Source: Paenibacillus antri
GTDB taxonomy: Bacteria; Bacillota; Bacilli; Paenibacillales; YIM-B00363
DNA length: 64,000 nucleotides
Direction: 5' to 3'
Assembly (NCBI RefSeq): GCF_005765165.1
Contig: NZ_VCIW01000007.1
Span: 124,001-188,000 of the forward strand
The notes below the pieces were generated by a model. That model saw nothing but the letters and a program-made list of their open reading frames with translations, was not told where the DNA came from and did no database searches. The position numbers and the translations under genes were made by a program. Within the stretch, counting starts at the first letter, position 1. Each line of letters opens with the position of its first letter. Below are positions 8,256 through 16,700 of the stretch, in pieces.

Positions 8256-9950
8256 ATGAACAGAAAAAAATGGCTTGTCTTGCTCAGCGCTGCGGCGCTC
8301 CTCGGCATGACGGCTTGCAGCGGCGCGAACGACGGTTCATCGTCCGGTGCGACGACAGAGACGCCGGAGACAGCGACAGAGACGACGGACAATGCACAGC
8401 AGCCGGCTGATGCCGCCGTCGAGGACGGGCCGTTCGCCGCGTATGAGGACACCGTCACGATTACGCTGGGACGGCAAGGCGTATCCGGCAACAACTTGCC
8501 CGACGGGGACACGCTGGAGGATAACGAGTACCTCCGGTACGTTGAGGAGCGGCTCAACGTCGACATCAAGTACGAATTCTCCGTCGAGGATCTGGACGCA
8601 TACAATCAGAAGGTTACGCTCGCGATCGCCAGCAACAGCATTCCCGACGTGATGATCGTCAACGAACAGCAGTTCCATCAGCTGGCGAAAGCCGATATGC
8701 TGGAGGACCTCACCGAAGTGTACGAGAACTACGCTTCTCCGTTGATCAAGGAGTACTACGATTCGTATTCCGGGGACCGCGCGCTCAACACCGGAAGAAT
8801 CGACGGAAAGCTGTATGCGCTCCCGAATACGAATATCGACGGGAACTTCCAGCTGCTGTGGATTCGCCAAGACTGGCTGAACAAGCTGAATCTTCAGCTG
8901 CCGAAGACGGTAGACGATGTGAAGGGCATTATCCAAGCGTTCGTCGAGCAGGACCCTGACGGCAACGGTACGAAAGATACGGTCGGTCTGCTCGGGGATC
9001 CGAGCATCGTCGGCGACGGCGGATTCTTCACGTTCGACCCGATCTTCAACGCATACCATTCGTACCCGAAGAGCTGGTTCAAGGATGACCAAGGCAATAT
9101 CGTCTACGGCTCCACGACGCTGGAGACCAAGGAAGCGCTCGGCGTACTGCGCCAGATGTATGCCGACGGACTGATCGACATGGAATTCCTGACGCGGAAG
9201 TGGGAAGACAACGCCGGTCTCGTATCGAGCGGGCGCGCAGGCATCCTCTTCGCGCCGTGGTTCGCCGGCTGGGCGATGTCCGACGCGGTCAAGGCCAATC
9301 CGGAAGCCGACTGGGTGCCGGTGGCCGTACCGCTCGACGATGCGGGCAAGCGCAACTTCGTGCCGTCCGTCCCATCCGGTTCGTTCCTGGTCGTGAAGAA
9401 AGGCGCGAAACACCCGGAAGCGGTCCTGAAAGTGCTGAACGTGGAATACGAAGGCATCCGCTTGATCGATCCCGCGGCCCAAGAGCTGTACAAAGGCCAA
9501 GGCGTAGGCTGGCTGAACTACCCGCTGAACCTGCAGCTGGACTTCCAGGATGCGCTGGCCCGCGATATCCCGATCTACGACAAGGTGCTTAAGGACAAAG
9601 ACACGACCGGTCTGCCGGCGCGCATTATGCCTCGCGTGGAGGCGATCTTGAAAAATCACGAAAATCCGAAGCAGGATATGGTCGCGTACGCGGATTCGTT
9701 GGCGTTCTATACCGCTGCCGCGGTCACCGGCGCCAAGGAAATGAATCGGATCGAGCCGATCTTCTACGGCAATACCGAGACGATGCTCAAGCGAGGCGCA
9801 AACCTGGAGAAGCTCGAGAAGGAGACGTTCCTGAAAATTATTTCCGGCACTTCTCCGTTAGACGAGTTCGACAAGTTCGTCTCTACCTGGAAATCCATCG
9901 GCGGGGACGATGTCGCCGAAGAGATCGCGGAAATCGTCAACAATCGGTAA
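8256..9950 (+). CDS. sugar ABC importer, substrate-binding lipoprotein (LplA-like)
   Basis: A lipoprotein signal (basic start, hydrophobic stretch, lipobox MTAC with Cys21) and a Thr/Glu-rich linker precede a large two-lobe binding protein of family 1. At 564 residues it belongs to the long LplA-type binding proteins that pair with LplB/YtcP permeases, often for complex oligosaccharides. The start follows CTGGAGGTTGG. The downstream gap contains a hairpin that would lower expression of the permeases relative to the binding protein. The ligand is probably a mannose-containing oligosaccharide, judged only from the flanking mannosidases. Confidence 0.9.
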   Translation: MNRKKWLVLLSAAALLGMTACSGANDGSSSGATTETPETATETTDNAQQPADAAVEDGPFAAYEDTVTITLGRQGVSGNNLPDGDTLEDNEYLRYVEERLNVDIKYEFSVEDLDAYNQKVTLAIASNSIPDVMIVNEQQFHQLAKADMLEDLTEVYENYASPLIKEYYDSYSGDRALNTGRIDGKLYALPNTNIDGNFQLLWIRQDWLNKLNLQLPKTVDDVKGIIQAFVEQDPDGNGTKDTVGLLGDPSIVGDGGFFTFDPIFNAYHSYPKSWFKDDQGNIVYGSTTLETKEALGVLRQMYADGLIDMEFLTRKWEDNAGLVSSGRAGILFAPWFAGWAMSDAVKANPEADWVPVAVPLDDAGKRNFVPSVPSGSFLVVKKGAKHPEAVLKVLNVEYEGIRLIDPAAQELYKGQGVGWLNYPLNLQLDFQDALARDIPIYDKVLKDKDTTGLPARIMPRVEAILKNHENPKQDMVAYADSLAFYTAAAVTGAKEMNRIEPIFYGNTETMLKRGANLEKLEKETFLKIISGTSPLDEFDKFVSTWKSIGGDDVAEEIAEIVNNR

Positions 9951-9956
9951 TCGTCA

Positions 9957-9990
9957 GGGGCTGCCCGCACGCGAGGCGGCCCCTTCCTTC
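9957..9990 (+). terminator. hairpin between binding protein and permease (attenuator-like)
   Basis: GGGGCTGCC (9957-9965) pairs with GGCGGCCCC (9975-9983), with one G-U pair, and is followed by a pyrimidine-rich tail. It lies inside an apparent operon, so partial termination is more likely than a full stop. Similar hairpins follow the binding-protein genes ending at 35614 and 57029. Confidence 0.6.
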
Positions 9991-10025
9991 TTCTTGAAAC
10001 AAACTTACGCATGGGTGGCGATGCA

Positions 10026-10916
10026 ATGAGAAACCAGACCTTTATCCGGAACTACCACATCATGTTGATGCCCGGCATCTTGCTGTTGATCGCGTTCAGC
10101 GTCATTCCGATGTTCGGCATCGTGATCGCGTTTCAAGATTTTCAACCGACGCGCGGCATCTTCCGTTCGGAGTGGATCGGCTGGGAGAACTTCGAATACA
10201 TGTTCGCCTTACCTGACAGCCGATCGATATTCGTCAATACCATGGTAATCGCTTCGCTGAAGATCGTCTTCGGCATGGCCGCTCCGTTCCTCTTCGCCTT
10301 GCTGCTTCATGAGGTCGTCAGCACGAAGTTCAAGCGGATCGTGCAGACGATCGTCTATTTGCCTCATTTTATGTCGTGGGTCATTCTATCCGGCATTCTT
10401 ATTAATTTGCTCAGCTTGGAAGGCGTCGTCAACCAAGTCGTGCAATTTTTCGGCGGAGACCCGATTCTATTCCTGCAGAGCAACGTCTGGTTTCGGGTCG
10501 TGCTCGTCGCCAGCGACGTGTGGAAGGAATTCGGCTTCAACACGATCATCTATATCGCCGCGTTGACTTCGATTAACACGAATTTATACGAAGCGGCGGC
10601 GATCGACGGAGCGAGCCGGTTCCAACGCCTGCTCTATATTACGATTCCCGGCTTGCTGCCGACGGTTATCCTGCTCGCGACGCTCGGGCTGGGGAACGTG
10701 TTGAACGCAGGGTTCGAACAAATCTTGAACTTGTATAATCCGATCGTCTACGAGACGGGAGATATTATCGATACGTACGTGTATCGCGCGGGGCTGCTGG
10801 AAATCCAGTACGGCTTGGCTACGGCCGTCGGCTTGCTGAAATCCGTCGTCAGCTTCGTCTTGATCGCGGTCTCTTACCTCCTTGCCGCCCGCTTCGCTAA
10901 TTACCGCATCTTTTGA
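10026..10916 (+). CDS. sugar ABC permease, LplB type
   Basis: The 296-residue inner-membrane protein has six hydrophobic segments and the permease coupling loop EAAAIDGASRFQR (about residue 195). It also has the LplB-type opening with MPGILLLIAFSVIPMFG. The frame is open from ATG 10011, but ATG 10026 has GGGTGG at the right distance and gives the usual N-terminus. The next permease follows after 11 bases. It would form a heterodimer with that protein and be energised by an ATPase encoded elsewhere, since none is present in this window. Confidence 0.9.
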   Translation: MRNQTFIRNYHIMLMPGILLLIAFSVIPMFGIVIAFQDFQPTRGIFRSEWIGWENFEYMFALPDSRSIFVNTMVIASLKIVFGMAAPFLFALLLHEVVSTKFKRIVQTIVYLPHFMSWVILSGILINLLSLEGVVNQVVQFFGGDPILFLQSNVWFRVVLVASDVWKEFGFNTIIYIAALTSINTNLYEAAAIDGASRFQRLLYITIPGLLPTVILLATLGLGNVLNAGFEQILNLYNPIVYETGDIIDTYVYRAGLLEIQYGLATAVGLLKSVVSFVLIAVSYLLAARFANYRIF

Positions 10917-10927
10917 CGGGAGTGACG

Positions 10928-11815
10928 ATGTCTATGATTCGTGGAACGAACCGATTCGTCGATCTGACGATCTATTTGATATTGAGCCTGATCGCGCTTC
11001 TGTCCATCGCTCCGATGCTCAATACGCTGGCGATCTCGTTCAGCGGGAAAATTCCGGCTATGTCCGGGCAAGTGTTCTTCTGGCCGGTCGAATTCAACCT
11101 GAACGCGTACGAGTCCATTCTCCGCGACCGCAGCTTCTTCGTTTCGTTCGGCGTGTCGGTGCAGCGCGTGCTGCTCGGGGGAGCGATCAACTTTATCATT
11201 ACGATCCTGATGGCTTATCCGTTATCCAAGTCCGCCAAGCTGTTCCCCGGCCGGAACGTGTATATGTGGTTCGTCATTTTCTGCATGCTGTTCAACGGCG
11301 GGTTGATTCCTTGGTATATGACCATCTATTCGATGGGCTTGCTCGATACGATGTGGGCGCTCGTGCTGCCGACCGCCGTTCCTGTGTTTAACGTCATCTT
11401 GCTCATGAATTTCTTCCGGGGCATTCCGAAAGAGCTGGAGGAAGCGGCGAATATGGACGGAGCGGGGCCTTGGAAAATTTTGTTTTCCATCTTCCTCCCG
11501 ACTTCGCTGCCGGCGCTGGCCACCGTTACGCTGTTTTCGATCGTCGGGCATTGGAACGCCTTCTTCGACGGGATGATTCTGATGAATTCGAAGGAGAACT
11601 GGCCGCTGCAAACGTACATTCAGCAGCTCATCATCAGCGTCAACTCGATCATGAATACGACGGATCCCGAAGAGATCAAACGGTTGACGAATATGTCGAG
11701 CCAGCTGCTCAATTCCGCCAAGGTCATGGTGTCTATGGTGCCGATCCTGCTCATCTATCCGTTCCTGCAGAAATACTTCGTGAGCGGCATCGTGCTCGGC
11801 GCGGTGAAGGAATAA
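10928..11815 (+). CDS. sugar ABC permease, YtcP/CUT1 type
   Basis: This is the second membrane subunit, 295 residues, with six transmembrane segments and the coupling motif EEAANMDGAGPWK (around residue 180). It ends in QKYFVSGIVLGAVKE, a typical C-terminus of this family. The ATG at 10928 follows GGGAGTG; the TTG at 10913 overlaps the previous stop region and is less likely. It is paired with the LplB-type gene just upstream, and the sensor kinase follows 93 bases later. Confidence 0.9.
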   Translation: MSMIRGTNRFVDLTIYLILSLIALLSIAPMLNTLAISFSGKIPAMSGQVFFWPVEFNLNAYESILRDRSFFVSFGVSVQRVLLGGAINFIITILMAYPLSKSAKLFPGRNVYMWFVIFCMLFNGGLIPWYMTIYSMGLLDTMWALVLPTAVPVFNVILLMNFFRGIPKELEEAANMDGAGPWKILFSIFLPTSLPALATVTLFSIVGHWNAFFDGMILMNSKENWPLQTYIQQLIISVNSIMNTTDPEEIKRLTNMSSQLLNSAKVMVSMVPILLIYPFLQKYFVSGIVLGAVKE

Positions 11816-11908
11816 TGAAACGGTGAAGGAAAAACGAAAAGGAAGGAATTCGGCGCTGTGAGGGGAATTGGTTAAGGTCGGAATGCGACAGGAAAGGCGG
11901 AAAGGCGC

Positions 11909-13615
11909 TTGCTTGCAAACTGGATTCATTCGATGAAGCTGAGGCATAAACTGTTCGTGTCTTATCTGGCCGTGGTCTTGATTCCGCTCACGATTCTGGG
12001 CGTCTATTCCTATCAGCAGTCCAAGAAAGTTCAGCTTGAGCAGGCTCATATCGTACTGCAAGATAATCTAAGGAAAATCGACGATAACCTGAGTTACAAA
12101 CTGCAGCGCTTTAATTCGGCGATCGAATTGATCAGTTACAACCCGAATTTCTCCCATATTTTCAATGAAGAATACACCAGCTACTATGCGATGTACGTCG
12201 ATCTGCAGGAAACCGTCGACCCTCTGATCAATACGGCGACATTCCTCAACAGCGACATCCAACGGATCATTATTTATACGGAAAATAACTTGACGCAGCG
12301 CATGAATTCGATCATGCCGATCGCCGCCGTGGAGCATGAACGGTGGTATCGAGAAGCCATGCAGACGCTCGATACGCATTGGTATGTGGAGGGCGGCAAG
12401 GTGTTCGGCGTCAGGCGCATCTTCGGGGACGTGAATTACGAGAAGAAGAACCTTGTTTATGTCGAGCTGGTTCCGAGCTTCCTGTCCAACTCCTTGGATC
12501 TGTCCGACATCAAAGAAGCCGTCGCGGTCATTACCGATCCCGAAGGGAAGGTCGTATACGCGACGGAGCCGGACGCGGGCGCAACGTTCGACGCGGCCAA
12601 GCTTGTCGAGCAGCGGCTTCAAGGAGAGGGCGGCGAGCTTCCGGGACACCTCTGGCTGCATCGCGAGATGAGAGAATCGAATTGGTCCTTATCGATGATC
12701 GTGCCCGCCGAGGCATTGACGATCAGTCCGTGGAGGATCATTCGGGCGACCTTGATCATCGAAGGGGCCAGCGTCGCCGTGCTATTGCTCATCATTTGGA
12801 TTTTCTCGCGCGTATTCGTACGAAGGATTCAGCGCCTTAACCACAAGATGCAGTTGGTCGAGGAAGGCACGCTTACGATCAATTTGAAGGTTCATGCGGG
12901 CGACGAGATCGGAGAGCTGGAGTCCCGCTTCGGCAAAATGCTGACGAGCATCAACCTGTTGATCGAGGAAGGATACAAAAGCAAGATTACCCAACGGGAA
13001 GCCGAGCTGAGAGCGCTCCAAGCTCAAATCAATCCCCATTTTCTCTATAATTCTTTATCCGTCATTAATTGGAAGGCCATCGAGGTAGGGGCGGACGAGA
13101 TCAGCCGGGTGGCCGGGATCCTGTCCGCGTTCTATCGGACTACGCTCAATCAGGGCAAGGACCATATTCTCGTCAAAGACGAATTGCTGAACACGAAGTC
13201 CTACCTCGAGATGCAATTGATTATGCACGATTACAATTTCGATGTCGCGTACGAGATTGACGAGGAAATCGTCGAGCAGCGAATGATTAAGCTCGTCTTG
13301 CAGCCTATCGTGGAGAATGCGATCGAACACGGCATCGATCAGAAGCGAACCGGAAGAGGGGCGCTGCGGATTAGCGGACAGATGGGCGAGGACAAGAATA
13401 CGCTTGTCTTCGTCGTCGAGGATAATGGACCGGGAATCCAGCCCGACATCGCCGAAGAGGTACTGATCAAGCAGTCGAGAGGGTACGGTCTCCGCAACGT
13501 CCAGGAGCGGATCCGCATTCAATACGGGAACCCATACGGCATTACCATCGCAAGCGAGCCCGGTTGCTGGACGCGAGTTAGCGTCACGATCCCCAAGGAT
13601 TGCATAGAAATCTGA
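11909..13615 (+). CDS. membrane sensor histidine kinase (YesM-like)
   Basis: The 568-residue kinase has a first membrane helix at about residues 14-33 and an extracellular sensing region to about 275. A second helix (about 277-300), a HAMP linker, a His_kinase domain with QINPHFLYN (phosphorylated His377) and a HATPase with DNGPGI and GYGLRNV follow. The start is TTG 11909; ATG 11933 is possible. The likely partner is the response regulator at 6608. Extracellular sugar, or the sugar-loaded binding protein, is the probable signal. Confidence 0.9.
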   Translation: MLANWIHSMKLRHKLFVSYLAVVLIPLTILGVYSYQQSKKVQLEQAHIVLQDNLRKIDDNLSYKLQRFNSAIELISYNPNFSHIFNEEYTSYYAMYVDLQETVDPLINTATFLNSDIQRIIIYTENNLTQRMNSIMPIAAVEHERWYREAMQTLDTHWYVEGGKVFGVRRIFGDVNYEKKNLVYVELVPSFLSNSLDLSDIKEAVAVITDPEGKVVYATEPDAGATFDAAKLVEQRLQGEGGELPGHLWLHREMRESNWSLSMIVPAEALTISPWRIIRATLIIEGASVAVLLLIIWIFSRVFVRRIQRLNHKMQLVEEGTLTINLKVHAGDEIGELESRFGKMLTSINLLIEEGYKSKITQREAELRALQAQINPHFLYNSLSVINWKAIEVGADEISRVAGILSAFYRTTLNQGKDHILVKDELLNTKSYLEMQLIMHDYNFDVAYEIDEEIVEQRMIKLVLQPIVENAIEHGIDQKRTGRGALRISGQMGEDKNTLVFVVEDNGPGIQPDIAEEVLIKQSRGYGLRNVQERIRIQYGNPYGITIASEPGCWTRVSVTIPKDCIEI

Positions 13616-13624
13616 TACTTATCG

Positions 13625-13666
13625 AAAAATATTGAGATTTACCTCCGACGTTCGGAAACTTACCAT
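13625..13666 (+). promoter_or_regulatory. candidate activator-dependent promoter of the secreted GH38 gene
   Basis: AAAAATAT (13625-13632) is followed 28 bases later by TACCAT (13661-13666). This is the third example of the pattern at 3995 and 8175. The -10 match is the weakest of the three. Confidence 0.45.
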
Positions 13667-13718
13667 GAATTACAAGATTGCAATGGTAGGTTGCAGAATC
13701 GAAGGAGGTTATTTATGT

Positions 13719-16700
13719 ATGGTCAAAAAAATCCGATTCGTATTACCGCTTCTAGTAGTCTTCTCTATGCTCCCCTTGGCTCCGCCGAAAGCGCTCGCAT
13801 CGAAAGTCTCCATCGTCGACGTCGTGCAAACCCCTTGGATCGTCGACGACGGCGGCGTTCTGAAATCGGAAACGAAGCTCTTCATCGAGAATGGCAATGA
13901 CGCTAGAGCCGACGCTTGGGTGAAAATCGCAGTCGAAGGCAAGGCGCCTTATATGCAAGAGATCCCGGCGCTTACGGAAGGAAGGAACGAGGTAAGCGTC
14001 TACGTCGCCGAGCTGGAGCAGGACGGCGACGAGGTCACGTTCGAGCTGTATTTTAATAGGCACGGTCAGGGAGCGCCGCACGCCTCGCTTACGGTCGAAC
14101 AGAAAAAAATTCGGCATTGGAAAGTGTACGTCGCGCACGATATGCACTTGGACATCGGGTATACTCACGGTCAGGAAGAGCTCTTGGAAGACGTATGGCC
14201 GGGGTACCTCGACGATGCGTTAGGGTATGTCGAAGAAACCGAGGGCCGAGAGCCGAACGATCGGTTCAGATACCCGATCGAAGCGTCTTATATGCTCTAC
14301 GATTCGGCCTGGAACGCGCGGGACGCCGACTGGTTCGAGACGGTAAAAGCGAGATTGCGAGAAGGAACGCTGACCTATCCGTCCAACTATGTGAACACCG
14401 TGTACGGGGGGCTCGGTACGGAAGAGCTTGCCCGCATGCAATATTATTCGGAGAGGCATCTGAAAGATCGGCTGGGCGTCGCCTCGAACAAGGTGTTGTA
14501 TATGTCCGACAGCCCGGGCATGTCGTGGGCGGCGATCGACGCCTTCGCCGCGTCGGGCGTCCGCTATGCGATGCTGCGGCAAAATCCTTATCCGCTCGAG
14601 CCGTATCCCGAGTTGTTCTACTATGAGGGACTCAACCCGGACAACAGGATTTTAACGTACAATTACGGTCATTACGCCACCGACGAATTCGATTTCCGGA
14701 ACCCGGATCCGCTCGTTCCCGCCGCGAACATTACGGATAACTTGATGCGTTACCACAGGGGCGACTATCCGTACGACGCGGTCATCGCGGATTTCACGAC
14801 GCCTTACGATAATCAAGGGATTACGGCGGCCGTGAAAGACAATATCGCGTTCCTGAATTCGAAGACGGATGCGCAAGGTAGAAAATACGTATACCCGCAA
14901 TTCGTCAGTTCGACGGTCGACGATTTCTTCTCCTATATGTCGGAGCGATACAGCGACGACATTCCCGTTTTCCAAGGGACGATGGAGGATTGGTGGAACT
15001 ACGGCGTCTCCTCGACCGCTTACGAGACGGCGCTGAATAAACAAAACCACGACAAGCTGCCGGCCGCCGAGCTCTACGCAACGCTGGCGAACGCCCTCGT
15101 GGACGGCGCCAAGTACCCGTATCGGGAGCTGGCCGACGCGTACCGAAACATGATTTTGTATGACGAACATACGTGGGGCAATGAAATTCCGCAGCCGGAC
15201 GATCAATGGAGATGGAAGCGGAATACCGCGATCGCGAGCGATACGTTGGCGAATCGCGTGTTGGATCGGTCGCTGGAGTCCATAAGCACCCAGATCGCAG
15301 CTTCGGGAAAATCCGTAGCCGTCTATAACGCGCTTAGCTGGGAACGATCGGATGTGGTCACAATGTCTGGCGACGGCTTCCCGGACCGGTTTCAACTCGT
15401 CGATCAAGAAACGGGACAGCCGGTGAAATACCGGAAGACGGACGACGGTTCGATTGTTTTCGTCGCTTCCGGCGTGCCGGGACTCGGTTATAAGACGTTC
15501 GCGATCGAAGAGAGCGCGAGCGAGCCGCAGTTCGAGAGCAGCATCGTTGCGACCGACGACACGCTGGAAAACCGCTTTTATAAAATTACATTCGACGACA
15601 CGGGGGCCATATCCAGCATCGTCGACAAGCAGCACGGCAACCGCGAGATGGTGGACCCCGCTTCGCCGTATCGATTGAATGAGTTCGTCTATTTCACGAC
15701 GAAGAAGATGAGCCACGATGTGTACACCGAGCATACGGTGCCGAAGGCGGAGTTGTCCGGTGATGCCGGTCCCGTGCTCGGTACGATGACCGCCGACGGC
15801 GTTTCCGTCGGCGTGAAGGAGATGCGCCGTCAGGTGATTCTGTACGAGGATTTGCCTCGGATCGATATCGTGAACGACGTCGTGAAGGAGGACGCGCCGT
15901 CGTATGCGACGCAGGACGAAGAAGGGTTCTTTACGTTCCCGCTGCGCGTGCCGAACTTTATGCTTCGCCATGAAATGCCGAGCGGGGACATGAGGCCGTA
16001 TGTACGTACGGATATTACCCATCCGGATAACGAGCAGTTTCTATCTTCCAGCACGGCGTACTACACGGTCAACCGCTGGATCGACGCATCCGATCAGGAG
16101 GGGTATGGCATCACCCTCTCGCCGATCTCCAACCCGATCGTGCAGTACGGCGAGAGAAGGTCGGCTCTCGGGCCTTGGGATTATAATACGGAGAATCCGT
16201 GGATCTACAGCTTTGTTTTCAACAACAAGTGGCACGTCAATTTCCAGAAGACGCAGCCGGGACCTGTAACCTTGCGCTATTCGATCGCTTCCCATGCGGG
16301 AGGGGACTGGGAGTCGGGGCGCGCGGATCGATTCGGCATGCAGGCGAACCATGCGCTGCGCGGCGTCATGATCGACGACGCCCAGCCGGAAGGTACGCTT
16401 CGCGCGTCCGCGGGGCAATTTATGTCGATCGACCGGGACAATGTCGTCCTTACGACAGCGAAGCTGGCGGAGGCGAACGGCGAAGGGGTCATTCTCCGTT
16501 TCAACGAAACGTTAGGCGAAGACACGATGGTTACCGTCGATTTGAACGCGTTAGCCCCGGCGCAGGTGATTCGAACCGACATGGTGGAGAACGATATCGA
16601 GCCTATCGACCTTGTGGAAGGGCGGTTCGTCACGTTCGAGATCGAAGGTCACGACTGGGTGACGATGCGGGTCGTTCACGGACGGCCGCCGGAACAGGTG

